A stretch of 64,000 nt of DNA, taken from contig UQVC01000013.1 in assembly GCA_900544395.1 (NCBI GenBank), positions 1-64,000 on the forward strand, in the 5' to 3' direction. The translations under genes and the position numbers were made by a program. Source of the stretch: an uncultured Ruminococcus sp. GTDB taxonomy: Bacteria; Bacillota; Clostridia; Lachnospirales; Lachnospiraceae. Shown in pieces: positions 1 through 8,502 of this stretch (position 1 is its first letter; every line of letters starts with the position of its first letter). The notes under the pieces were generated by a model. The model had not been told where the DNA came from. It saw only the letters and a program-made list of their open reading frames with translations, and searched no databases.

Positions 1-44
1 AGCCTATTTCAAGGCTTTGCGGTACTTTTTTGGATTTCAATGTG

Positions 45-101
45 TCAAACTCCCGCCTTATTCCAGTCTGTTTCTCCATGACGTATCATATATAGTTTCA
101 C
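45..101 (-). pseudogene. 5' fragment of a histidine phosphatase (phosphoglycerate mutase-like) gene
   Basis: A GTG start at 99-101 follows a good ribosome site (GGGAGGA, complement of about 110-116). It encodes 18 residues reading VKLYMIRHGETDWNKAGV before a TGA at 45-47. RHGE followed by T-x-W-N is the N-terminal catalytic signature of the histidine phosphatase superfamily, in which the His is phosphorylated. Family members run to about 200 residues, so this is only the first tenth. The sequence at 1-44 does not continue the protein in any frame I can see, which suggests a deletion or insertion at about position 45. Its promoter is intact (143-172). The phosphatase call rests on one short but very characteristic motif. 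Confidence 0.6.
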
Positions 102-142
102 TGCTGTATTCCTCCCATTTTTCCATGTTCATTCTGTTTCTT

Positions 143-172
143 AGTATACGCATCTTCCCCCGGATCCGTCAA
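143..172 (-). promoter_or_regulatory. SigA-type promoter of the broken phosphatase gene
   Basis: On the minus strand, -35 TTGACG (167-172) and -10 TATACT (143-148) are separated by 18 bp. The promoter is divergent from the luxS promoter and points into the truncated phosphatase start. Confidence 0.6.
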
Positions 173-192
173 CTGCTCTTTTCTCCTGCTGC

Positions 193-221
193 TTGCAATT
201 TTCCCTGATTTTGTCTATAAT
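193..221 (+). promoter_or_regulatory. SigA-type promoter of luxS
   Basis: TTGCAA (193-198) and a consensus TATAAT (216-221) are 17 bp apart. The luxS ATG lies about 25 bp beyond the predicted start of transcription, preceded by AAGGAG. Confidence 0.75.
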
Positions 222-251
222 AATGACACATTACAAAACAAGGAGATTACC

Positions 252-731
252 ATGGAAAAAATTACAAGCTTTACGATTGATCACATCAAACTGACGCCGG
301 GACTTTATGTTTCCCGAAAAGATGCTGCAGGAGAAACTCCTATTACGACTTTTGATATCCGCATCACAAATCCAAATGAAGAACCTGTCCTGAATACAGC
401 CGAGATCCATACCATTGAGCACCTTGCGGCTACTTTTTTACGCAACCATGCAGAATATGGTTCCAAAACCCTTTATTTCGGTCCCATGGGATGCCGCACC
501 GGGTTTTATCTGCTGCTCATCGGGGATTATGAATCCCGCGATATCCTACCTCTGATGAAAGAGATGTTTGCATTTATTGCATCTTATCAGGATGAAGTCC
601 CTGGAGCCTGTGCAAAAGACTGCGGCAATTATCTGGATATGAACCTTCCGATGGCGAATTTCGTTGCCCGCAGATATCTGACTCAGGTTCTGGATCAGAT
701 CACAGACGAACAGCTCGTATATCCACAATAG
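252..731 (+). CDS. luxS: S-ribosylhomocysteine lyase LuxS
   Basis: This cytoplasmic metalloenzyme splits S-ribosylhomocysteine into homocysteine and DPD, the precursor of autoinducer-2, in the activated methyl cycle. The 159-residue length is normal. The HTIEH metal motif (about residues 53-57), GPMGCRTGFY with the catalytic Cys, and GACAKDCGNY with the third metal ligand are all present, so the enzyme should be active. An AAGGAG site six bases upstream fixes the start. It has its own strong promoter and is followed after 14 bp by a membrane protein gene that probably shares the transcript. No Pfs or other methyl-cycle gene is adjacent. Confidence 0.97.
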   Translation: MEKITSFTIDHIKLTPGLYVSRKDAAGETPITTFDIRITNPNEEPVLNTAEIHTIEHLAATFLRNHAEYGSKTLYFGPMGCRTGFYLLLIGDYESRDILPLMKEMFAFIASYQDEVPGACAKDCGNYLDMNLPMANFVARRYLTQVLDQITDEQLVYPQ

Positions 732-745
732 CAGGAGGAATGACC

Positions 746-1408
746 ATGGAGAAAAAGCAAAAATTCGCATCGGATACGTCCCAGAGAACAGTCACTGACT
801 GGATCCGTGCACTTCTGGCACTGCTTGTGGGACTGATTATCGCACATCTGGGCGTTACATTGTTTCTGCTTTCCGCCCTTGGCACAGATACGTTCACCGT
901 ATTTATCCAGGGACTGTCCCGGGTTGTCGGACTGTCTGTCGGAACGGTTCATGTGATCGTACTTTGTATTTTCATGGTTCTCATGCTGGTTACGACCAAA
1001 GGTTATGTCAAGCCCGGAACCATCGTGTGTGCCTTTTGCGGAGGCCCGATCATTGACTTTTTCACCTGGTGTTTCAAGGACTGTATCAATGAAACATCCG
1101 GAATGCCCATACGAATCCTCAGTGTACTGGCCGGCTGTGTGATCCTTTCTCTTGGAATGTCCATTGTGATCAACAGCAATGCCGGCACCGGGCCAAATGA
1201 CCTGGTCGCTGTCATCCTTTCTGACAAACTGGAACGAATTGAATTTCGCTGGGTTCGGATGGGATGCGACGCATTTTTTGTAATCCTTGGTTTTATTCTG
1301 GGCGGTACGGTTGGCGTTGGTACGATCATTGCCATCTTTCTGACCGGACCTATGGTTCAGTTCTGGCTTCCAAAAACAAAAGCGCTCCTGCAAAAAATCA
1401 GAGTGTAA
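746..1408 (+). CDS. YczE/YyaS/YitT-type integral membrane protein
   Basis: A hydrophobic protein of about 220 residues with five to six predicted membrane segments. It resembles the YczE/YyaS family: an N-terminal segment ending in a GTDTF-like turn, GGPIIDF in the middle, and a repeated half with NAGTGPNDL. The family's function is not established; it is often listed as a putative transporter. An upstream ATG at 740 is only one base from AGGAGG (733-738), so the ATG at 746, seven bases away, is preferred. It appears co-transcribed with luxS. Its stop codon lies inside the terminator stem at 1392-1436. Confidence 0.8.
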   Translation: MEKKQKFASDTSQRTVTDWIRALLALLVGLIIAHLGVTLFLLSALGTDTFTVFIQGLSRVVGLSVGTVHVIVLCIFMVLMLVTTKGYVKPGTIVCAFCGGPIIDFFTWCFKDCINETSGMPIRILSVLAGCVILSLGMSIVINSNAGTGPNDLVAVILSDKLERIEFRWVRMGCDAFFVILGFILGGTVGVGTIIAIFLTGPMVQFWLPKTKALLQKIRV

Positions 1409-1436
1409 AGCGAAAAACTTTACACTCTGATTTTTT
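1392..1436. terminator. Bidirectional intrinsic terminator
   Basis: A perfect 19-bp inverted repeat (1392-1410 and 1418-1436) with a 7-nt loop has A and T runs at its outer ends, so it can end transcription from both sides. It separates the convergent membrane-protein gene and the DUF5662 gene, and contains both stop codons. Confidence 0.9.
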
Positions 1437-1968
1437 ATGCCTTCTTTTTCAGCACTTCCTGCCTGATGTAAGAAAACGTGTTTGCCTCTCCCTTCTCTGC
1501 CAGCATAACCAGCAAAGTTTCAAGAAGAGCCTCCGTCTCTTCATGCATCAGATACTGTCCTTTTCCTCCCCGGAAATACTCCAGCGGATCCCGATCTGTA
1601 TACGCATCCCCTCTGTAAACTTTGCTTGCCGCCATCCGATCCAAAAACATCTCCACTACATAGTTAACCGGCATCTTCATTCCCTCCAGCACTGCGCCAT
1701 GCGTGCCATAGTCGATCCAGTATTCATAGTGATGCTTGTTGCGCCCTTTGTGATGCAGCCAGGCAGATGAATAACCTTTTGCTTCTCTCTCCGCATTATT
1801 CGGACTTCGGGTACCCTGATAATATTTACATCCTACGGAAAACTCGCTCCAGCTATATTTAGACAGATCATGAAGCAGTCCCTGCTTATACAGCCCTACC
1901 TGAAAGCACTCTTTCATTACAAGCAATTTGTGTCTGGTAATGGTGCAAAAATGTTGGAATGCCCGCAT
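1435..1968 (-). CDS. DUF5662 family protein
   Basis: A 177-residue soluble protein without a signal peptide. It carries the pattern I associate with DUF5662: TRHKLLVMKECF, GLLHDLSKYS, HHKGRNKHHYEYW and YRGDAYTDRDPLEYF. The many conserved His and Asp residues (HDLSK, HHK, HHYEYW) suggest a metal-dependent, HD-like helical fold. That is inference, and no function is known. AAGGAAG stands five bases before the chosen ATG. The gene overlaps the 3' end of the upstream GH13-like gene by 52 bp, which suggests translational coupling. Confidence 0.75.
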   Translation of the reverse strand: MRAFQHFCTITRHKLLVMKECFQVGLYKQGLLHDLSKYSWSEFSVGCKYYQGTRSPNNAEREAKGYSSAWLHHKGRNKHHYEYWIDYGTHGAVLEGMKMPVNYVVEMFLDRMAASKVYRGDAYTDRDPLEYFRGGKGQYLMHEETEALLETLLVMLAEKGEANTFSYIRQEVLKKKA

Positions 1969-3683
1969 CTCTTTTCTTCCTTTCTACCTTCCTTTTCTCT
2001 CGCCTCCAGCACCACAATGTGACGTGCTTTTACACGAACTTTTTTAAAGCTCTCCAACTCTTCCGGATATTCCGGAATTTCTTCTGTTCCTGCGATGACA
2101 TACCATTTTTCTCCTTTTGGCAGTGCAGGCAGCGCAAAATCATGCTCTTCCCAATGCATATTGTATGCGACAAACCAGAAATGATGTTCCCACGCATACA
2201 ACACTCCCAACTGTCGGCTCACCACTGCATCCGGAATCTGCCAGGCACTCTCTCCGTGATAAGATACATCCGGAATCCCACAGGCTGTCCGATCCAGCCC
2301 TGAAAGCGGCTGTTCCTGATGAAAAACCGGCTTTTCCTTTCGCAGCGCAATCAGAGCCCGGACAAACTGCCAGAAATCTGCATACCCTTTCTGCCGGTTC
2401 CAGTTTAGCCATGCCGTCTCATTGTCCTGACAATATACATTGTTATTTCCATCCTGTGTATTTCCAAACTCATCCCCGGCAAGAATGCACGGAGTTCCCT
2501 GAGACAACAGCAATAACAAAAAGGCATTTCTCATCTGGTTTTTCCGAAGTGCAGTTACACTTCGTTTTCTGCTTGGACCTTCGATGCCGCAGTTCCAACT
2601 GTAATTATAATCGGGACCGTCTTGATTGCGTTCCCCGTTTGCTTCATTGTGTTTTCCATCATAGGAAACCAGATCACACAACGTAAATCCCGTGTGAGAT
2701 GTGACATAGTTACAGCAGTCATCCTCACTGGTCTGATGCAAAATCTCCGGGATCACCGTACGCACCATCCCTTCATCCCCTTTGAGGAAACGGCGCATAT
2801 GATTTTGAAAACGCTCTTCTTTTTTCATCACCTTGGCACCTTTTAAAATAGGGTCTGCTTTCAGACTTTCCCAGGGTACATTATAAGGATTGACAACAAA
2901 CCCATCCACATGATATTCCAGCAGATAAAAGCGCAGACATTCCAGTGCTGTCTGCGGAAGGATCTCCGAAGTAAACGGCATCTCCAGAACCACTTCGATT
3001 CCTTTTTGATGACAGGCTTTTACCATATCTCTAAATTCCCGTTGTACCGAATCTCCCGCCGCATATGCAGCCTTCGGTGCAAAATAAAATCCGCTTCCAT
3101 ATCCCCAGTAATTTTGATAATTTCCCATATCTTCCTGAAATTCATAGACAGGCATACACTGGATCTGATTGATTCCCAGATGCTTCAGATAAGGCAGCTT
3201 CTCGATCACTCCCCGAAATGTTCCTCTCTGTCGGACCCTGGAAGAAGGATGCATGGTAAATCCCCTCACATGGAGGCTGTATGCAATGACTTCATGATAT
3301 GGGATCTGAGGACGTCTGTCATCCTCCCAGTCATACTCTCTCTCCGGAAATCTGCCGCGCACCCTATGGTCTGCCACATTCCATGCAGTCCCAAATTCCC
3401 TGTGTCCGGCAATCTCCCGAACCGCCGGATCTAACACTACAGTCCCATTGATCCTGTAATTATATTCATAGTCCTCTTCTTTCCACTCGGAAAGTCCTAA
3501 ACAACGTACCTCCCCAATTCCATCCTCCTCTGGCATCTCCAAAATCCGGTCAATCTGTGCTTCCCCTTTTCGGTACAGCAGCAATTCGCAGACTGTCCCT
3601 TTTGGCGCACACACTGCCAGATTCAGAATCGTTCCTCTGTATGATGCCCCCAAAGGCTGTGGATATCCCTTACTTCTCTTCAT
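1917..3683 (-). CDS. GH13 glycogen-debranching/isoamylase-like protein, predicted catalytically dead
   Basis: About 588 residues laid out like GlgX/isoamylase: an N-terminal CBM48-like domain (1-110), a GH13 barrel (130-480) and a C-terminal beta domain. The downstream KHNEANGE and AGDEFGNTQDG motifs are well preserved. The active site is not. Region II reads DGFVVN (260-265) where GlgX has GFRFD, so both Arg and the nucleophile Asp are gone. The AEPWD block with the acid/base Glu is deleted between LKGAKVM and RRFLKGD. The usual VTxHDGFT reads VTSHTGFT (Asp to Thr at 331), and region I lacks its Asp and His. The start at 3683 follows GAGG and lies ten bases after the upstream stop. A non-catalytic glucan-binding or regulatory role is possible. 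Confidence 0.85.
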   Translation of the reverse strand: MKRSKGYPQPLGASYRGTILNLAVCAPKGTVCELLLYRKGEAQIDRILEMPEEDGIGEVRCLGLSEWKEEDYEYNYRINGTVVLDPAVREIAGHREFGTAWNVADHRVRGRFPEREYDWEDDRRPQIPYHEVIAYSLHVRGFTMHPSSRVRQRGTFRGVIEKLPYLKHLGINQIQCMPVYEFQEDMGNYQNYWGYGSGFYFAPKAAYAAGDSVQREFRDMVKACHQKGIEVVLEMPFTSEILPQTALECLRFYLLEYHVDGFVVNPYNVPWESLKADPILKGAKVMKKEERFQNHMRRFLKGDEGMVRTVIPEILHQTSEDDCCNYVTSHTGFTLCDLVSYDGKHNEANGERNQDGPDYNYSWNCGIEGPSRKRSVTALRKNQMRNAFLLLLLSQGTPCILAGDEFGNTQDGNNNVYCQDNETAWLNWNRQKGYADFWQFVRALIALRKEKPVFHQEQPLSGLDRTACGIPDVSYHGESAWQIPDAVVSRQLGVLYAWEHHFWFVAYNMHWEEHDFALPALPKGEKWYVIAGTEEIPEYPEELESFKKVRVKARHIVVLEAREKEGRKEEKRCGHSNIFAPLPDTNCL

Positions 3684-3693
3684 CCTATTTTCC

Positions 3694-4689
3694 TCACTGC
3701 CAGCCATTTGTTCCGTACATCTCCACATTCTCTTTTCCAATAAAAAATGTGTCAACATACGTTGTCTCTTCATAATCTTCTCCAGCTAAAATCGCCCTTG
3801 CGATCTTCGCCGCCTGCTTTCCTACATTGATCGGCGACTGTGCTCCGCTTCCTGCGATCATGGATTTTTCTTTTGCCAGCTCACTTTTCAATTCCGGGGA
3901 ACCATCCACCCCATAAATCTTCAGGCTGGTCTTTCCTGCTTCTTTTGCAGCTTCCAATGCCCCCAGCGCCATCTGATCGTTGCCGCACATCACCGCATCG
4001 ATCTGAGGATGCTCTTTGAGGATGGCACTCATTTTTTCCTTTGCACCGGCTTTGTTTCCGCCGGCATCTGCTCTTACTACCACTTCAAACCCGGCATTTT
4101 TGATTGCTTCTTCAAATCCGGTGATCCGGTCATTGACTGAATTTTGAGAAGGACATTCTAAGAGCACGATTTTCCCGCCATCCGGGCACTGTAATTTCAG
4201 ATTCTCTCCGCAAACTGCTCCTGCATTCTTATTGTCAGAACCAATATACGCCTCTGTCAGATCTGTTTCTTTTACCTGCGTATCTACGTTGATCACCGGA
4301 ATCTCTGCCTCATCCAACATCTCCAGCGCCGGTGTAATCGCCTCCCAGTCCACCGGACTTAAAAAGACGGCGTCTACTCCTTCTTCAATCATCTCTTCGA
4401 TCTGCTGGATCTGCTTTTGTGCATCTCCATCGGGATTTTTGACAAGAAGGGTATCTCCCTTTGCCTCCAGTTCCCCCCGGATCGATTCTTTTAAAATATC
4501 AAAATAGGGATTATAAATATCAATACAGCTATATCCAAACAGATTGCCTTCTTTTTCTTCTGTATCCTGCTCTTCTTCCTCTTCCACCACCGCATTATCC
4601 TCCGGTGTGCCTACATTCTTCTTGCATCCGGCAAGCATGACACAGCCCAGCATTGCTGTCAGAAATACCGCTACGACCTTTTTTTTCAT
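3694..4689 (-). CDS. Sugar ABC transporter substrate-binding lipoprotein (RbsB-like)
   Basis: A 331-residue secreted lipoprotein: basic N-terminus, hydrophobic stretch and lipobox ending LAGC at about Cys22, followed by an acidic linker. The mature part has the Peripla_BP_4 pattern: YNPYFDILKESIRGE near the start, then VDAVFLSPVDWEAITPAL, IPVINVDT and DAVMCGNDQMALGALEAA. Family members bind monosaccharides or autoinducer-2 for ABC importers. No permease or ATPase gene is nearby, so the partner is unknown. The GH13-like gene starts ten bases downstream and is probably co-transcribed. A clear promoter lies upstream (4733-4760). Confidence 0.88.
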   Translation of the reverse strand: MKKKVVAVFLTAMLGCVMLAGCKKNVGTPEDNAVVEEEEEQDTEEKEGNLFGYSCIDIYNPYFDILKESIRGELEAKGDTLLVKNPDGDAQKQIQQIEEMIEEGVDAVFLSPVDWEAITPALEMLDEAEIPVINVDTQVKETDLTEAYIGSDNKNAGAVCGENLKLQCPDGGKIVLLECPSQNSVNDRITGFEEAIKNAGFEVVVRADAGGNKAGAKEKMSAILKEHPQIDAVMCGNDQMALGALEAAKEAGKTSLKIYGVDGSPELKSELAKEKSMIAGSGAQSPINVGKQAAKIARAILAGEDYEETTYVDTFFIGKENVEMYGTNGWQ

Positions 4690-4732
4690 CTATTTTTTCC
4701 TCCTGCCATCTTCTAAATACTTAATCTCTTTC

Positions 4733-4760
4733 ATTCTACCTTGTTTATCTATATTGTCAA
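4733..4760 (-). promoter_or_regulatory. SigA-type promoter of the sugar-binding lipoprotein gene
   Basis: On the minus strand, a consensus -35 TTGACA (4755-4760) and -10 TAGAAT (4733-4738) are separated by 16 bp. Confidence 0.7.
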
Positions 4761-4782
4761 TAGAAATACATCCATGTTTTTC

Positions 4783-4811
4783 TTGCTTTTTCTTTCGGTT
4801 TTTGTTAGAGT
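4783..4811 (+). promoter_or_regulatory. Probable promoter of the DUF1292 gene
   Basis: TTGCTT (4783-4788) and TAGAGT (4806-4811) are separated by 17 bp. Both hexamers are imperfect, but spacing and position, about 30 bp before the ATG, fit. Confidence 0.4.
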
Positions 4812-4841
4812 AGGCATATCAAAGAAAAAGGAGAACGCACT

Positions 4842-5168
4842 ATGAGCGAAAATATGAATGAAACAATGAACGAAACAGAAGGAGTAACTGTCACATTAAC
4901 CCTGGATAATGATGAGACACTGGAGTGTGCCGTACTGACCATTTACGAAGCAGCAGGCAGACAGTACATCGCCCTGCTTCCTCTGGATGAGAACGGGGAA
5001 GAGTCCGAAGAAAGTGACGTTTACATTTATCGCTTTTCTGAAACAGAAGACGGCGAGCCGAATCTGGAAAACATCGAAGATGACGATGAGTACGAAGCTG
5101 CTGCAGACAAATTCGATGAATGGATGGATTCCTTAGAATTTGACGAGATCGATCTGGACGAAGAATAA
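4842..5168 (+). CDS. DUF1292 family (YrzB-like) acidic protein
   Basis: A 108-residue, strongly acidic cytoplasmic protein. It has the DUF1292 pattern: a short TLTLDNDETLECAVL beta strand, YIALLPL, then YIYRF followed by acidic residues and a closing helix (DKFDEWMD). In Firmicutes the family usually sits next to yrrK/yrzL and alaS; here it stands alone. Function is unknown. AAAGGAG lies before the ATG. Its stop touches the stop of the convergent helicase gene, and its terminator lies inside that gene (5201-5230). Confidence 0.85.
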   Translation: MSENMNETMNETEGVTVTLTLDNDETLECAVLTIYEAAGRQYIALLPLDENGEESEESDVYIYRFSETEDGEPNLENIEDDDEYEAAADKFDEWMDSLEFDEIDLDEE

Positions 5169-7001
5169 TCAAAGATCTGCAAACAATTCCTCTACAAAGC
5201 GGGAAGGAGACGTCTCCTTTCCGTTTTTTAATTTGACATAGACAATCTTGAGCACTTCTTTTGCCCGGGTCATCCCCACATAAAACAGTCGGCGTTCCTC
5301 TTCAACATTTTGTTCTTTTTCTGCTTTTTGATAAGGAATCCGCCCTTCATTGGCTTCGATCAGAAACACTGTATGAAATTCCAGCCCTTTGGACGCATGC
5401 AGCGTCATCAGCCGAACCCCTTCTCTGTCCTGATCTTTTTGCTGTTCTTTCTTTTTCAGTGCTTCTGTATATTCCTCTACATGGTCAAACCATTCTTCCA
5501 TACTTTGGAAAGGTTTTGCTGCTTCTTCGATCTCAGAAAGCACTTCCTTTAGATCTGAGATTTTTATCCGCTTCGTCGCCGCATATTCCCGCAGAAATTC
5601 CTCATAGCCGATTTTCTTTTTCAAATACTGAATGGCCGCATAAGGCGCCATTTTCGCAAGCATCTTGATATCCCATTCAAACTGATCGATCCGATCCTGC
5701 ATCCATTCTTTGTCACAGTAAAATTTTCGCATTTCTTCAAAAGCAACCACTCCTGCTGACAGGCAGTCTCTTCCAAGATATCGTTTGGGGCGGTTCATCA
5801 CCTGCAGGAAATCCTTTCGCTCCCTCTGTCCCATGGCAAGCCTGAAATATGCCATGATATCTTTTGCAATAAAATGATTGTAAAGATTTGGAAGATGTTC
5901 CCGCATCTGAAAAGGGATCTTCTCATCGATCAGCGCTTCCACCACCGCTCTGGCATCTGTATGGATCCGAAACAACACGGCAATCTCCTCTGCCGGAATG
6001 CCTTTCTCGATCTGTTTTTTGATCTGTTCTGTCACATAGTCTGCCTCTTCTGTCGGATCTTTGACTTCCTGTACATGAAGAGTCTCTCCCGCCTCTTTCC
6101 ACGCCCGGATTTTCTTATCAAACCGAATCTCGTTGTTGGCGATCACTTTCAGTGCATTTTTTACAATATTTTCCGAGGATCGGTAGTTTACATCCAAAAG
6201 AAGCTGCTTTGCATCCGGGAAATCCTTCTGAAACTGAAACATCAGCCTGGAATCTGCTCCACGGAACCCATAGATCGACTGGTCATCATCTCCCACCACA
6301 AACAGATTATTCTGTGGTGCTGCCAGCATCCGGATCACATCATACTGCACCTGGTTGATATCCTGAAATTCGTCGATCAGAATATACCGAAACTTCTCCT
6401 GCCATTTTTTCAAGATATCCGGTCTCTTGGTAAACAAATCTCTGCACAGCAAAAGCATATCATCAAAATCTATCTTTCGTTCCTGATTTCGTCTTCTTTC
6501 ATATTCCCTGTATATTTCTCGAAACGTCTCTATCCCACAAATGGATGTTTCATACTCTTCAATTTTTTGTCCATTGTTTTTTACAATTCCGATCTCAGAA
6601 ATGATCTCTTTTAAAAAGTCTTCCTCTTCAAATTCATCGATCTCTTTTCGACTGACAATCTGAAGCAGCATCTGCCGTTTTTCTTCCTCTGACAAGATAT
6701 TTTCCGGGCCGAAACGATAGGTCCATTTCAAAATTCCATAATAAATCCCGTGAAATGTCCCGAACGTAACAGCAGGACGAGTCCCTTTCATCGCTGAAAA
6801 AAATCGATTCTTCATTTCTACTGCTGCATACTTGGTGAAGGTGATGACCAGAATCTCTTCCGGTCTTACATGACAGGTCTGGATCAGATGTTGGATCCTG
6901 CCCACGATAGTAAGGGTCTTCCCGGAACCGGGACCCGCAAGAACAAGACACGGTCCCTCATTGTGAGAGACCGCCTCCTGCTGAGCCTGATTAAAACTCA
7001 T
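5169..7001 (-). CDS. UvrD/PcrA-type superfamily 1 DNA helicase
   Basis: A 610-residue ATP-dependent 3'-5' helicase for DNA repair or for clearing the replication path. Visible motifs are Walker A AGPGSGKT (22-29), VITFTKYAA, the DEFQD Walker B, VGDDDQSIYGFRGA, LMTLHASKGLEF and EEERRLFYVGMTRA. It is about 100 residues shorter than PcrA, lacking a long C-terminal tail, so it may be a second UvrD-like helicase rather than PcrA itself. GAGG lies before the ATG. It follows gltX by 12 bp and is probably in the same transcript. Confidence 0.92.
   Translation of the reverse strand: MSFNQAQQEAVSHNEGPCLVLAGPGSGKTLTIVGRIQHLIQTCHVRPEEILVITFTKYAAVEMKNRFFSAMKGTRPAVTFGTFHGIYYGILKWTYRFGPENILSEEEKRQMLLQIVSRKEIDEFEEEDFLKEIISEIGIVKNNGQKIEEYETSICGIETFREIYREYERRRNQERKIDFDDMLLLCRDLFTKRPDILKKWQEKFRYILIDEFQDINQVQYDVIRMLAAPQNNLFVVGDDDQSIYGFRGADSRLMFQFQKDFPDAKQLLLDVNYRSSENIVKNALKVIANNEIRFDKKIRAWKEAGETLHVQEVKDPTEEADYVTEQIKKQIEKGIPAEEIAVLFRIHTDARAVVEALIDEKIPFQMREHLPNLYNHFIAKDIMAYFRLAMGQRERKDFLQVMNRPKRYLGRDCLSAGVVAFEEMRKFYCDKEWMQDRIDQFEWDIKMLAKMAPYAAIQYLKKKIGYEEFLREYAATKRIKISDLKEVLSEIEEAAKPFQSMEEWFDHVEEYTEALKKKEQQKDQDREGVRLMTLHASKGLEFHTVFLIEANEGRIPYQKAEKEQNVEEERRLFYVGMTRAKEVLKIVYVKLKNGKETSPSRFVEELFADL
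5201..5230 (+). terminator. Intrinsic terminator of the DUF1292 gene, inside the helicase gene
   Basis: CGGGAAGGAGA pairs with TCTCCTTTCCG (one G-T pair, tight ACGT turn), followed by TTTTTT. It is oriented to stop the plus-strand transcript of the DUF1292 gene, yet lies in the last codons of the opposite-strand helicase gene. Confidence 0.7.
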
Positions 7002-7013
7002 AAATACCTCTTT

Positions 7014-8474
7014 CTAATGTTCCCGAAGCAATGCGATTCCTGCCTGGATCCTCTTTAAAGATTCCTCTTTTCCAAGAACCTCCATCAGTTCTGTCGCACC
7101 ACCCGGTGTGTTCTGTTTTCCAGATACCGCTGTTCGGATTGGCCACATCACAAATCCGATCTTCACACCTTTTTCTGTCACATATCCCTTTAAGGTCTCA
7201 AACAATGCGTCATTGCTAAAATCTTCCTGAGCTTCCAGAATCGGAAGGACATCGGTCAAAACCTCCAGGGAATTCTCTGCATTTGTCTTCATCTTCTTGT
7301 GTGTGTACATGGCAATATCATATTGCGGCAATTCTTCAAAGAAATCCACCTGATCTTTGATATCCGGGAAAATTTCGATTCTGGTCTTCACCATATTCGC
7401 AATCTTCTTTAAGTCATAGTCTTTGGTGATGACTTCTTTCAAATATGGTTCTGCCATCTCATAAAATTTGTCACAATCCATTGCCTTCATGTATTCTCCG
7501 TTCATCCATTTCAGCTTGACCGGATCAAACACTGCCGGAGATTTGCTCATATGACGGTAATCAAATGCCTCTACCAGTTCTTCCAGAGAGAAGATCTCAC
7601 GGTTATCAGACGGACTCCATCCAAGCAGTGCCACATAATTGACAACTGCCTCAGACAAAAATCCCTGTTCGATCAGATCTTCATAAGAAGAATGTCCGCA
7701 GCGCTTGCTCAATTTTTTGTGATTCTCATCTGTGATCAACGGACAGTGTACATACACCGGAATCTCCCATCCAAATGCTTCATACAGGCGATTATATTTC
7801 GGAGCGGAAGACAGATATTCGTTTCCACGAACCACATGGGTGATTCCCATAAGATGATCATCGATCACATTGGCAAAATTGTAAGTCGGGAATCCATCGG
7901 ACTTGATCAGGATCATATCATCCAGTTCTGCATTGGGAACGGTAATATCTCCGTAAATCTCATCGTGGAATGTAGTAGTCCCTTCGTTTGGCACGTTTAA
8001 ACGGATCACCCACGGTTTTCCTGCCGCAAGATTCGCTTCCACTTCTTCTTTGCTCAGTCCCAGACAATGCTTGTCATAGACTACAATATCTGTCCCATCT
8101 TCCGAAACGGATGTTTTCAGAGACTCCAGACGCTCTTTGTCACAGAAGCAGTAATAAGCATCCCCCTGTTCTACCAGCTGTTTTGCATATTTTAAATAAA
8201 TACCGGACGCATTTCTTTCACTCTGTACATACGGACCATATCCCCCGTCTTTATCAGGACCTTCATCGTGAAGCAGCCCTGTCTTTTCCATTGTCCGGTA
8301 AATGATATCCAAAGCCCCTTCCATAAATCTTTCCTGGTCTGTATCTTCAATTCTGAGGATGAAATCTCCTCCTTCATGTTTTGCGATCAGATATGCATAC
8401 AATGCGGTACGCAGATTTCCTACATGCATCCTGCCTGTTGGGCTTGGCGCAAATCTTGTTCTTACTTTACTCAT
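7014..8474 (-). CDS. gltX: Glutamate--tRNA ligase
   Basis: A class I aminoacyl-tRNA synthetase of 486 residues that charges tRNA-Glu, and in organisms without GlnRS also tRNA-Gln. The HIGH-type signature is FAPSPTGRMHVGN near the N-terminus, the KMSKS-type loop is KKLSKR, and LRIEDTD is present. The ATG at 8474 has GGAG nine bases upstream. An ATG at 8489 has no ribosome site, so I prefer the shorter form. Its promoter (8541-8569) starts inside the end of the upstream exporter gene. Confidence 0.96.
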   Translation of the reverse strand: MSKVRTRFAPSPTGRMHVGNLRTALYAYLIAKHEGGDFILRIEDTDQERFMEGALDIIYRTMEKTGLLHDEGPDKDGGYGPYVQSERNASGIYLKYAKQLVEQGDAYYCFCDKERLESLKTSVSEDGTDIVVYDKHCLGLSKEEVEANLAAGKPWVIRLNVPNEGTTTFHDEIYGDITVPNAELDDMILIKSDGFPTYNFANVIDDHLMGITHVVRGNEYLSSAPKYNRLYEAFGWEIPVYVHCPLITDENHKKLSKRCGHSSYEDLIEQGFLSEAVVNYVALLGWSPSDNREIFSLEELVEAFDYRHMSKSPAVFDPVKLKWMNGEYMKAMDCDKFYEMAEPYLKEVITKDYDLKKIANMVKTRIEIFPDIKDQVDFFEELPQYDIAMYTHKKMKTNAENSLEVLTDVLPILEAQEDFSNDALFETLKGYVTEKGVKIGFVMWPIRTAVSGKQNTPGGATELMEVLGKEESLKRIQAGIALLREH

Positions 8475-8502
8475 TTTTATCTTCTCCATTTTCTGTTTCG
8501 GT

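Noticed and set aside
17..208. 63-codon plus-strand open frame at the left edge
   Set aside because: It is opposite the phosphatase fragment and both promoters, with no ribosome site.
695..1393. Long minus-strand open frame opposite the YczE-type gene
   Set aside because: Its composition (rich in His, Asn, Arg and Cys, no hydrophobic core) is typical of an antisense shadow.
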